In this document: piece after piece, positions 1 through 6,782 of the stretch
Layout of the letters: each line of letters starts with the position of its first letter
Position numbering within the stretch: position 1 is the first letter of the stretch
NCBI RefSeq assembly: GCF_003184185.1
Contig: NZ_QHJG01000058.1
Location: 3,802 to 15,563 of the forward strand
Direction of reading: 5' to 3'
DNA length: 11,762 nt
Origin: Legionella qingyii
Lineage (GTDB): Bacteria > Pseudomonadota > Gammaproteobacteria > Legionellales > Legionellaceae
Position numbers and translations under genes: made by a program
The notes under the pieces: generated by a model
Database searches by the model: none
What the model saw: the letters and a program-made list of their open reading frames with translations, nothing else
What the model was told of the DNA's origin: nothing

Positions 1-1443
1 TTTATTCGCCGAGGTAAAGAACAGAGTAAACATCAGTTTATTCGAGGAAGTCGAATCGATACCCCAGCTCAGGTAAAAGAAATGATCATAAATGATGCGG
101 CTCATTCCGACATTCATATTGATGATTTTCCTTTAATTCAAGGTAGTGAGGTGCAGCATATATTAGTACATGGAACAGTAGGGACTGGAAAAAGCCAGCT
201 CATCATGAAGATCTTAGATGCTTTGCGAGCACGTGGAGATAGAGTCATTATTTATGATAAAGGATGCTCTTTTATAACTCATTATTTTCGTGAAGACTAT
301 GATGTTGTTTTAAATCCTTTTGATGCACGTTGCCCAAATTGGGATATGTGGAGTGAGGCGCCTCGAGATTCTGATTTCGAAAACATGGCAGAAAGTCTCA
401 TCCCTATGCATGGGGAATCTGATCCTTTTTGGGTCAATGCCGCCCGAACTGTTTTTGTATCGGTTGCCTCCACTATGCGCCATGATTCTGATCGCTCATT
501 AGAGAAATTATTACGGCTTTTGCTTACTGGTGAATTTTCTACCTTAGAAGAGTATTTGCAAGGAACGGCAGCTGCTACTTTAGTCAGTGGTAAAATTGAA
601 AAAACAGCAATTTCCATCCGTTCGGTAATCACGACTTATCTTAAATCACTGCAGTCTTTATCAGGTCTTGAGAAGGATAATAAGCTTGCATTTTCCATTC
701 GTGACTACATCCTTGATGAAGATAGAAAAGGGTGGTTGTTTATTTCATCCAATGGAGAGCAACATAAAACCTTAAAACCACTCATTTCGATGTGGTTAGC
801 TATGGCTTCCTTAACGCTTTTGAGCTTGTCGCCTAATCGAGAACGACGTATTTGGTTTGTCTGTGATGAGTTACCTAGCTTACATAAACTCCCTTTACTT
901 GGTGAGACGATTGCCGAAGTACGTAAATTTGGCGGCTGTTTTCTTTTGGGAATGCAAAGCTTTTCACAGCTCACTAAGGTCTATGGTCAAAGTGGAGCTA
1001 GAGAAATTTTTGATTTACTCAATACTCGTTTTTTCTTTCGCAGCCCAAGCAGCGATATGGCACGCCTAGTAGCCAGTGAACTAGGGGAGGAAGAAATTGA
1101 AGAGTCTAGGGAAAATTATTCTTATGGTGCCAACAGCATCCGAGATGGTATCTCCTTAGGAAGTCAACGAGTGACTCGTCCTATCGTTGCTTATCCAGAA
1201 ATTTTGGAACTCAAAGATTTAACCTGTTTTTTGCGTCTTCCAGGTCCTTATCCAGTGACGAAGTTGGCAATTCAATTAATACAACGTGATACACCAAACT
1301 TAGGTTTTATCGGTAGAAATTTACCTGAACTCATAACAGAAGATGTCTCAAGGGTAGATGAAGCAAATGAATCATCAGGACAAGATCTGGAACAGGCTTC
1401 ACGAAAAGTGAAAGAAAGCCAACTCATAGAATATATGGATTAG
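1..1443 (+). CDS. traD: Type IV coupling protein TraD, F-type (5'-partial)
   Basis: This is the C-terminal part of the inner-membrane ATPase that docks the relaxosome onto the type IV secretion channel and drives DNA export. The frame is open from base 1 with no stop, so the ATG at base 82 is internal: the residues before it match the stretch that precedes the P-loop in F TraD. Counting from base 1 (480 residues), the Walker A motif GTVGTGKS is at 58-65 and Walker B IWFVCDE at about 284-290. Between and after them are typical TraD signatures such as NPFDARCPNWDMW, KIEKTAISIR, GWLFISSN and DLTCFLRLPGPYP. The N-terminal membrane helices (F TraD is about 717 residues) lie outside the window. The charged C-terminal tail is short and lacks the Q-rich repeats I recall in F TraD. 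traI follows after 8 bases, so the two genes are co-transcribed. Identity is secure; the exact 5' end is not visible. Confidence 0.95.
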   Translation, partial: FIRRGKEQSKHQFIRGSRIDTPAQVKEMIINDAAHSDIHIDDFPLIQGSEVQHILVHGTVGTGKSQLIMKILDALRARGDRVIIYDKGCSFITHYFREDYDVVLNPFDARCPNWDMWSEAPRDSDFENMAESLIPMHGESDPFWVNAARTVFVSVASTMRHDSDRSLEKLLRLLLTGEFSTLEEYLQGTAAATLVSGKIEKTAISIRSVITTYLKSLQSLSGLEKDNKLAFSIRDYILDEDRKGWLFISSNGEQHKTLKPLISMWLAMASLTLLSLSPNRERRIWFVCDELPSLHKLPLLGETIAEVRKFGGCFLLGMQSFSQLTKVYGQSGAREIFDLLNTRFFFRSPSSDMARLVASELGEEEIEESRENYSYGANSIRDGISLGSQRVTRPIVAYPEILELKDLTCFLRLPGPYPVTKLAIQLIQRDTPNLGFIGRNLPELITEDVSRVDEANESSGQDLEQASRKVKESQLIEYMD

Positions 1444-1451
1444 GGATAACT

Positions 1452-4412
1452 ATGCTCAGTATACAACCACTAAAATCAGCACAAGGTGCAGCAGACTATT
1501 ATGCAGCAACATTCAATTACTATTCAGGTGATGCACAATCTATGAGGTGGTTAGGACAAGCTAGCCAGAAGATGCAACTATCTGGAATAGTGGAAAAGAA
1601 ACAAATGCTCGCTTTATTAGAGGGTAAAATGCCTGATGGTCAGTCGCTACAAAATCTTCAAGGCGAACATCGCCCTGGTTTTGATATGACTTTTTCTGCA
1701 CCTAAAAGTGTCTCCCTATTAGTGGGATTAGGCGTCGCACCTGAATTAGTTCAATATCATGATGAAGCAGTAGCCTATGCCATAGGGCAGATTGAAAAGG
1801 AATTTGCAGAAACTCGAGTTTCTCGGCATGGGGAGATTTTTTTTGAAAAGACGGGCAACTTAGCAGTTGCAGCGTTTAGGCAACCAAGTTCCCGTGCCAA
1901 TGATCCGGCGTTGCATACGCACTGTGTCACCATGAACATGACTTTTCATGAAGGAAAAGCACGGTCTCTTGCGAGCGACACATCAAGAAAATATGGGGTT
2001 ATCGAGCAAATTCAAAATAATGCTCATTATTGTGGATTGATTTATCGTCAATATTTAGCCAATCGACTGAAAGAGGCAAAATTCCCATTGAGGTTAAGCG
2101 GAGATGGGTTATTTGAAATTGATGGCATCCCTGAGAAAGTCTTACAGGAATTTTCCAGAAGGCGTGAAGACATTGAACGTCACATGGAGGAAAAAGGCTG
2201 GAGTGGTGCAAAAAGCGCCTCAGCGGCTACATTGCTCACCCGCAAGAACAAGGAAGAGTGTGACATCACTGTTTTAGAAAAAGACTGGAAAGAGCGCGCA
2301 AAAGATTTAGGGTTTGATGCACAAGCTTTTATGCAAAATCGAAATCAAGTACAACCTATTTCTTGGTTCTCAGCCATTAAAGATAAATTAATGGCTTTAG
2401 TTGGCAAACAAACCCAAGGGAAAAGTCCCTCAGAAAAGGAAGCGGCTATAGCCTGCATACAGGTTGCTACAGAAACATTAAGTCAGCGCACCTCAATATT
2501 TTCAGAAAGGGGTTTAGCGTTTGAGGCGATGAAACATAGCCTTGTTTACCCTAAAGCAGTGTCCAAAGAATCCATTAATGATGCAATTCAACACGAAATT
2601 AAGAATCAATCTTTATATCAAGCTCGATGCCAGGAAACGGGACAGCGATTTTTAACCACTCCATGGCTTTTGACCATAGAGGCAGAAACTCTTGCGCGAA
2701 TTGAACACAATAAAGGGGTTGTTCCTGCTATTGCCACCAAAGAAACAGTCAAAGTATTTCAAAAGCAGCGAAGCCCATTATTGCCTTATCCCATGACCAA
2801 TTCGCAAAAAGAGGCCATGCTTGTGTTATTAACCAGTAAAGACCGCTATTTAGCCATTCAAGGTTATGCAGGTGTTGCTAAAACATCGATGCTTTCTGAA
2901 GCAAAATTACTGGTTGAGGCACAAGGCTATAAACTTCGTGGTGTTACCGTAGCAAGCTCTGCTGCCTATGAATTACAGGAAAAAGCAGGGATTAAAACAG
3001 ACGTGTTCCCACTGGTACATCAAGAACTAAAAGACGCACCAATTGCTTCTTTAAGCAAGACCATATTTATAGTCGATGAAGCATCCATGCTTTCTTCTCA
3101 TCAGGGTCACGAACTGATGAAACATATTGAACGCACCAATGCAAGGCTAATACTTGTTGGTGATAAGGCACAGTTACCAAGTGTGAATGCAGGGCGTATA
3201 TTTGGCTTAACCCAGGAATATGGTATTGAGAACACTGTAATGGATGAAATTGTGAGGCAAAAAAATACCGTCCTAAAAGAGGCAGTAATTGCTGCTACTC
3301 AAGGAAAGGTAAGAGAAGCTTTAGACAAAGTGGATGTTAAAGAACGCACCACTCATGAAGAGCGCATTACTTGGATTGCTAACCATTGGCTTTCCATGCC
3401 ACAAAAAGGTCGTGATGAAACTTTATTATTTGCACCCACACATGTTCATCGAGAAGAAATTACTAAGCTGATTCGTGATGGTTTGAAACAAGAAGGGATT
3501 TTAGCAAAAGAAGGTGTGCACCAAATGGTTCTTAAAGCAAAAAAGATGGAGCCTATACAGAGTCGATTTGTTGCTTATTATGAGAAGGGTGACATTGTAC
3601 GTTTTAATCAGGAGTTTAGAAAAAATGACATTAAATCAGGTGAATATTATACAGTTGGAGAAATAAGCAAAAAGAATAGCCAAGATAATGTGTTGCCACT
3701 AATTAATGAATATGGAAAGTTAATTCAGTTTAAATTAAATAACCTGCCAAAATACAAATCCCATACTGCGCCTTTTGAACGCATTATCGAACTTTATCAT
3801 GCAAAATCTTTGGAGCTATTGCCGGGAGATAAGGTCATGTGGACACGCAATTTCAAATCCAATAACCTGAGAAACGGCCAATGTGCAACCCTTCATGAAA
3901 TTAAAGAAAATGCACTCATTTTTATTACCAAAGAAGGCCATCAATTAACCATAGAACATACCCATCCAGCCTTAAAGCACCTTGACTACAGCTATGTCCT
4001 GACCAACTATAAGGTTCAAGGAAAAGATGCGCCTTTTGGTGTTGGGTTAATGGAATCCTATCATCGGTTTGGCTCTACCCTAAATAATTTTTACGTGCAA
4101 ATTTCTAGAGCCGTACAAGGTATGATTTTGGTGACGGATAATAAGGAAGAACTGGTTCGTGCTATTAGAAGAAATACCGATGAAAAACCATCCGCACTCG
4201 ATAGGATATCAAGTGAGCAACTAGTACGCCATGAGGAACGATTCAGTCACCATAATAGCCACTCAATACAGACAGTCATTGCTAAGAAGCAGGGGTTTGA
4301 ATCACAAAATTTAACAAACTCACTGAATCAAAAAATCAATATGGATGACCTATTGTTTTACAGTAAAAAAACAGAAATAAATCGTCAGTTAATTAAAGAA
4401 TTAGAGCTATAA
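1452..4412 (+). CDS. traI: MobF conjugative relaxase-helicase TraI/TrwC
   Basis: It nicks oriT, becomes covalently attached to the transferred strand through a tyrosine, and unwinds the DNA 5' to 3'. Its 986 residues are close to R388 TrwC (about 966) and far shorter than F TraI (1756). Relaxase domain, about 1-300: paired tyrosines Y16/Y17 and Y23/Y24, the RPGFDMTFSAPKSVS motif with D78, and LHTHC with H155 and H157. The first metal-ligand histidine of F and R388 is replaced by Q144. Helicase (RecD-like SF1), about 445-900: Walker A GYAGVAKT 471-478 (Ala where F TraI has Gly), Walker B VDEAS 541-545, GDKAQLPSV 570-578, and YVQISRA near 881. Start: ATG eight bases after the traD stop, with AGGGAT at 1442-1447 as ribosome site. 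The family call is certain; whether Q144 alters activity is unknown. Confidence 0.97.
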   Translation: MLSIQPLKSAQGAADYYAATFNYYSGDAQSMRWLGQASQKMQLSGIVEKKQMLALLEGKMPDGQSLQNLQGEHRPGFDMTFSAPKSVSLLVGLGVAPELVQYHDEAVAYAIGQIEKEFAETRVSRHGEIFFEKTGNLAVAAFRQPSSRANDPALHTHCVTMNMTFHEGKARSLASDTSRKYGVIEQIQNNAHYCGLIYRQYLANRLKEAKFPLRLSGDGLFEIDGIPEKVLQEFSRRREDIERHMEEKGWSGAKSASAATLLTRKNKEECDITVLEKDWKERAKDLGFDAQAFMQNRNQVQPISWFSAIKDKLMALVGKQTQGKSPSEKEAAIACIQVATETLSQRTSIFSERGLAFEAMKHSLVYPKAVSKESINDAIQHEIKNQSLYQARCQETGQRFLTTPWLLTIEAETLARIEHNKGVVPAIATKETVKVFQKQRSPLLPYPMTNSQKEAMLVLLTSKDRYLAIQGYAGVAKTSMLSEAKLLVEAQGYKLRGVTVASSAAYELQEKAGIKTDVFPLVHQELKDAPIASLSKTIFIVDEASMLSSHQGHELMKHIERTNARLILVGDKAQLPSVNAGRIFGLTQEYGIENTVMDEIVRQKNTVLKEAVIAATQGKVREALDKVDVKERTTHEERITWIANHWLSMPQKGRDETLLFAPTHVHREEITKLIRDGLKQEGILAKEGVHQMVLKAKKMEPIQSRFVAYYEKGDIVRFNQEFRKNDIKSGEYYTVGEISKKNSQDNVLPLINEYGKLIQFKLNNLPKYKSHTAPFERIIELYHAKSLELLPGDKVMWTRNFKSNNLRNGQCATLHEIKENALIFITKEGHQLTIEHTHPALKHLDYSYVLTNYKVQGKDAPFGVGLMESYHRFGSTLNNFYVQISRAVQGMILVTDNKEELVRAIRRNTDEKPSALDRISSEQLVRHEERFSHHNSHSIQTVIAKKQGFESQNLTNSLNQKINMDDLLFYSKKTEINRQLIKELEL

Positions 4413-4426
4413 AATCAGGAGAAATT

Positions 4427-4750
4427 ATGCCACGTACTACCATTTCACTACCAAATAACTTACATAATCGTATCGCATCCCTTGCGATAAAAAATAATGA
4501 TTCCATGTCTCATATGATTAGTCTATTAATTCAGGTCGGATTAAATCATTGGTTTGAGAGAAATGACCATTTAAGTGAAAAGACAGCCGTCGAAAAACAT
4601 TGCCATCAACTAATCATTCAGATGAATGCGTTGATTAAAAATATTTCGGTTGAGCTATTACAGCTTAATAGGGAGGACTTTGATAAGTTACAGCAAGCGG
4701 CATTGGTGAAATATAATGAGTTACAAAATATGTATGAGGAAAATGTTTAA
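4427..4750 (+). CDS. Ribbon-helix-helix DNA-binding protein, probable relaxosome accessory factor
   Basis: A 107-residue protein. Residues 1-45 have the ribbon-helix-helix pattern: the strand PRTTISLP, a helix through LHNRIASLAIKN, a turn at NDS, then a second helix MSHMISLLIQVGL. Such dimers insert the paired strand into the major groove and often bind repeats in tandem. Residues 50-107 are charged and probably helical, with heptad-like leucines that could mediate oligomerisation. A good AGGAGA site (4417-4422) lies four bases before the ATG, and the gene starts 14 bases after traI, so it is part of the transfer operon. By analogy with TraY, TraM and TrwA in MobF systems, I infer that it binds oriT, assists nicking and represses its own operon. 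The helically spaced repeats just downstream are the obvious candidate sites. An antitoxin is possible but less likely, as no toxin gene is adjacent. Confidence 0.8.
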   Translation: MPRTTISLPNNLHNRIASLAIKNNDSMSHMISLLIQVGLNHWFERNDHLSEKTAVEKHCHQLIIQMNALIKNISVELLQLNREDFDKLQQAALVKYNELQNMYEENV

Positions 4751-4783
4751 TATGTTGTTTAGTTTTATAGGGTAAAAAAAAGC

Positions 4784-4832
4784 GGTGCAAAGTGGTGAAG
4801 AATGATGAACCTGTGATGAATGTTGTGGTGAA
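4784..4832 (+). repeat. Direct TGRTGAA repeat array at helical spacing
   Basis: Perfect copies of the heptamer TGRTGAA start at 4793, 4803, 4814 and 4826. A degenerate copy (CGGTGCAA) starts at 4783. Successive starts are 10, 10, 11 and 12 bases apart, about one helical turn, so bound proteins would line up on one face of the DNA. Such phasing is typical of cooperative binding by small dimeric proteins or by replication initiators. What binds here is inferred only. Confidence 0.75.
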
Positions 4833-4919
4833 TAGTTAAAAAATTATTCCAGCAACCCTTATAAAATATGGATTTTTTGACTTTATTCTTCATACTTACT
4901 CTTCACCACACATTCATCA
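4814..4919. repeat. Imperfect inverted repeat, 19- and 18-base arms, 69-base AT-rich spacer
   Basis: The left arm 4814-4832 reads TGATGAATGTTGTGGTGAA. The right arm 4902-4919, read on the minus strand, is TGATGAATGTGTGGTGAA. They differ only by one extra T in the left arm. Each arm contains two TGRTGAA heptamers, and the right arm gives the only inverted copies of the heptamer in the region. A partial seventh copy (TTCATA) is at 4889. The 69-base spacer 4833-4901 is AT-rich and could bend or melt. Confidence 0.75.
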
Positions 4920-5070
4920 GCTTTTTAAACTTATTTTTCCTTAATGTCTATTGAAAATCCTTATAAATAAAGAAGTTAGTAAGCATACTTTAATAATGCG
5001 ATAGGTGTGTGTTGAACTATATAGAATCTTTATAGGTTTGATACTCAAAATAAGCCTTTTAAAATTTTTT

Positions 5071-5112
5071 TGTATTGTTTAATACAGCGCATTCCATTGC
5101 GCGTATGTGATG
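5071..5112 (+). other. Candidate nic-proximal hairpin of a MobF-type oriT
   Basis: Two overlapping hairpins are visible. TGTATT-gttt-AATACA occupies 5071-5086. ATAC-a-GCGCA with loop ttccat and TGCGC-GTAT occupies 5082-5106 (nine pairs, one bulged A). The second is followed by GTATGTGATGG. From memory, the R388 nic region has a small GC-rich stem followed at once by GTATTGTCT and then the nick. The same arrangement is seen here, and the first hairpin contains GTATTGTTTA, nine of ten bases like R388 GTATTGTCTA. The orientation would send the right side of the window first and the tra genes last, as expected. The nick position cannot be fixed from this sequence alone. Confidence 0.4.
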
Positions 5113-5120
5113 GTAAGTTC

Positions 5121-5972
5121 TCATTTGGCAAATTGAGTAAGCAAACTTATAGAGTCAGGTAAGAGAATATGGCGTTTTAAGTCATTGATCTCTTTCCACT
5201 CTTTACCATTATAAACAGACACATTATTAGTAATCATTTGAATTTTGCAATATGGGCAGCCATTAAGCTTTTCTTTTAGAAGTACTACTCCATTTTGGGC
5301 CTTGTGATCATGCTTTTGATTTAACATATCAACAAATTCCTTTGATTCGATTGGGTGAGTATATAGCTCATCATAATATGCAGCAAAAGCATCAGAATCT
5401 GAAAAGCTTTTGGATTTAGTACCCAACAATCTAAAATATTTTCCGCATTTTTCGCATTCAGGGTATTGTAAAAGTATCATGGCAATAAATACGCCACCTG
5501 CCATAAAGCCAACGAATTGAATAATAGCCAAAAAATAGCCAAAATAACCCACTTCACCTGTTTCAATATGAGTTGGAGCCCTACTAAAAGAAAAAGTGTA
5601 ATGTGACTTTGAAAGTGTGAATTTTACATAATCAATAAATGAAATAAATTGGCTTACTTGTGTTCCATCATCAAGAATAAGAGTCATGTACTGAAAATAA
5701 TAGATCAACAATTGAGTAAAGACTGCAATTATTAGCATTTGCAAAAATAGTACCTTGGTTGGTCGTTTATGAAAATATAAGCAACCAAAATAGTATCCTG
5801 ATGCTGCAGCCATACCAGTCAAAATAGCGCCAATAGGTATCACCACCCAAACACTTAGAGTAAAAAAATCAAATTCCATATGATTGGAACATACAATAAC
5901 CAATATTGCTGTCAGTACTGAAGTAATCAAACCACAACTAGCAACCGCCAGTGAATCAAATAGTTTTCTCAT
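5121..5972 (-). CDS. Four-helix membrane protein with two CxxC pairs, function unknown
   Basis: I do not recognise this family. From the start at 5972 it has 283 residues: hydrophobic segments at about 8-28, 39-64, 73-97 and 143-169, an extracytoplasmic-looking loop (about 98-142), then a soluble C-terminal part. The last part has CEKC (C173, C176) right after helix four and CPYC (C239, C242) about 65 residues on, which could together form a zinc ribbon or redox site. The frame stays open to an ATG at 6086, giving 321 residues. I prefer 5972 because a good promoter (5999-6027) lies inside that extension, GGGG at 5980-5983 can serve as ribosome site, and MRKLFDSLAV begins like a normal first helix. 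It is transcribed alone, towards the tra operon and away from the chaperone operon. Gene existence is likely; function is open. Confidence 0.75.
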   Translation of the reverse strand: MRKLFDSLAVASCGLITSVLTAILVIVCSNHMEFDFFTLSVWVVIPIGAILTGMAAASGYYFGCLYFHKRPTKVLFLQMLIIAVFTQLLIYYFQYMTLILDDGTQVSQFISFIDYVKFTLSKSHYTFSFSRAPTHIETGEVGYFGYFLAIIQFVGFMAGGVFIAMILLQYPECEKCGKYFRLLGTKSKSFSDSDAFAAYYDELYTHPIESKEFVDMLNQKHDHKAQNGVVLLKEKLNGCPYCKIQMITNNVSVYNGKEWKEINDLKRHILLPDSISLLTQFAK

Positions 5973-5998
5973 AGTACAACCCCAAATGAAATGGGCGG

Positions 5999-6027
5999 AT
6001 ATTATCCATAGTGCTCTTAAAATGCAA
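5999..6027 (-). promoter_or_regulatory. Sigma70-like promoter of the membrane-protein gene
   Basis: On the minus strand, TTGCAT (6022-6027) and TAATAT (5999-6004) are separated by exactly 17 bases. Transcription would begin near 5992, about 20 bases before the ATG at 5972. The -10 box lies in an 11-bp palindrome, GGATATTATCC (5997-6007, + strand), which could be an operator. Confidence 0.55.
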
Positions 6028-6193
6028 TTAATTGATTTTATGATAGAGATGATTTTATGAAAAAGTAATCGATATTGGACCTTCATTTGTCTTTACTTTA
6101 TATAAAACTCTATCGTATTCCCTGGATTAGGTTAATTATAAATCAATCAGATCAAATCATTGTCTTTAGGGCAATAGTCAACCACTTCTTGCC

Positions 6194-6222
6194 TTGACAA
6201 GGGTCTTATGATTACGTAGCAT
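6194..6222 (+). promoter_or_regulatory. Sigma70-like promoter of the chaperone operon
   Basis: A perfect TTGACA (6194-6199) is followed after 17 bases by TAGCAT (6217-6222, four of six consensus bases). The start would be near 6229, leaving a leader of about 180 bases before the first gene. The -35 box is the centre of an 11-bp palindrome, CCTTGACAAGG (6192-6202), a plausible repressor site. Confidence 0.5.
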
Positions 6223-6337
6223 CGCCGAAAAATGGGCATATTATGATCAACATGGTTTTATAATGAATTTGAATAATATCAATTTCGACTAATTGTAAAT
6301 CATATATAAGATTAAACTGAAAAATTATACCAATTGG

Positions 6338-6360
6338 AGCAATAGGATAATCCCATTGCT
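6338..6360. promoter_or_regulatory. 23-bp near-perfect palindrome in the operon leader
   Basis: The arms AGCAATAGGAT (6338-6348) and ATCCCATTGCT (6350-6360) are complementary except for one pair, around a single central A. It ends 47 bases before the first ATG of the operon. In RNA, G-U and A-U pairs would extend the stem further out, but the tight centre suits a dimeric repressor better than an RNA loop. No T-run follows, so it is not an ordinary terminator. Confidence 0.5.
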
Positions 6361-6407
6361 TTAAATCCGCTAAATGCAAAACTACTCAACAACCTCAGAG
6401 AAAAAAG

Positions 6408-6782
6408 ATGGAAATTGATAACAATAACCGATATGAACAATTAGAACACTCTATGATCAACATTGCAGTTGAAAGCTGGCGTTTTTCTCGAGTGTTTACG
6501 AGGATTGTGAATAAGATGGATGCCGGAGAGGTTAATCGTTACGTTAACCAATTGCGTTACTTTCAAAAAAAAATCGAAGAAAGTCTAGAAGTTGTTGGCC
6601 TTAGGCTAGTCAATGTTGAGGGACAACCTTTCGATCCTGGTATCGCCGCTTCTGCTCTAAATTTGGGTGATTTTGAGCCAGAAGATACGTTGCTAATAGA
6701 TCAAATGGTAGAGCCGATTATTATGAGTGCTCAAGGACTTAAAAAACAGGGGACAGTCATACTGCGAAAGGTGAATATATGA
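6408..6782 (+). CDS. Small GrpE-like nucleotide exchange factor for the adjacent Hsp70
   Basis: A 124-residue protein. Residues 8-65 are largely helical (EQLEHSMINIAVESWRFSRV and onwards). Residues 66-122 resemble the GrpE beta domain: GQPFDPGIAASALN aligns with the GrpE pattern of a D-P pair followed by an alanine-rich turn, then a P-x3-LLI strand, and the end QGTVILRKV matches the final strand that contacts the Hsp70 ATPase domain. It is much shorter than true GrpE (about 200 residues) because the long N-terminal helix is reduced. GrpE releases ADP from Hsp70, so I infer a private exchange factor for the next gene. That gene starts inside this one (ATGA, 6779-6782), implying translational coupling and balanced amounts. 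The ribosome site is weak (AGAG, 6397-6400). The similarity is read by eye, and a structural search could overturn it. Confidence 0.65.
   Translation: MEIDNNNRYEQLEHSMINIAVESWRFSRVFTRIVNKMDAGEVNRYVNQLRYFQKKIEESLEVVGLRLVNVEGQPFDPGIAASALNLGDFEPEDTLLIDQMVEPIIMSAQGLKKQGTVILRKVNI

Larger units (their letters stand above)
4751..5120. other. 370-base non-coding region: candidate oriT or replication iteron region
   Basis: No reading frame of note is present on either strand. From left to right it holds an array of TGRTGAA repeats (4784-4832), an AT-rich spacer, facing inverted copies (4902-4919), more AT-rich sequence, and two overlapping small hairpins (5071-5106). It separates the rightward transfer operon from the 3' end of the leftward membrane-protein gene. 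Its position next to a relaxase gene and a ribbon-helix-helix gene, its AT-rich tracts and its repeated protein-binding-like motifs fit an origin of transfer. A replication origin with iterons, resembling the GGTGAA-type repeats I recall from phage P4-like replicons, is the main alternative. Confidence 0.5.
5973..6407. other. Divergent intergenic control region
   Basis: This 435-base AT-rich stretch lies between the leftward membrane-protein gene and the rightward chaperone operon. It holds a leftward promoter (5999-6027), a rightward promoter (6194-6222) and a long near-palindrome (6338-6360). A second TATAAT is at 6259-6264 without a good -35 box. No small reading frame longer than about a dozen codons with a ribosome site was found in the part I checked (6087-6407). 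Confidence 0.6.

Noticed and set aside
82..84. ATG at 82 as the start of traD
   Set aside because: The frame is open to base 1 and the upstream residues fit TraD, so the gene simply begins before the window.
297..974. Minus-strand frames within traD, and similar frames within traI, the Hsp70 and the AAA+ gene
   Set aside because: They lie opposite well-supported conserved genes and show no recognisable motif or ribosome site.
4427..4750. Antitoxin of a toxin-antitoxin pair
   Set aside because: The ribbon-helix-helix fold would fit, but no toxin-sized gene is adjacent and the gene is in the transfer operon with tight spacing.
4784..4919. CRISPR array
   Set aside because: Repeats are only seven bases long, spacers are 3 to 5 bases in the array, and copies face both ways.
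4857..4967. CCTTATAAA seen twice (4857-4865 and 4959-4967) as an att-like direct repeat
   Set aside because: Nine AT-rich bases in AT-rich DNA are within chance, and no integrase or tRNA gene is nearby.
5082..5106. Rho-independent terminator of the leftward gene
   Set aside because: The hairpin is 15 bases beyond the stop, but on that strand it is followed by an A-rich, not T-rich, run. A nic-proximal hairpin explains it at least as well.
5973..6086. N-terminal extension of the leftward membrane protein (start at 6086, 321 residues)
   Set aside because: The extension covers a good promoter with 17-base spacing, the far start has no clear ribosome site, and the shorter product begins with a normal first membrane helix. 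It remains possible.
6259..6264. TATAAT as the -10 box of the chaperone operon
   Set aside because: No acceptable -35 box lies 16 to 18 bases upstream and there is no TGn extension; the TTGACA promoter at 6194 is better.
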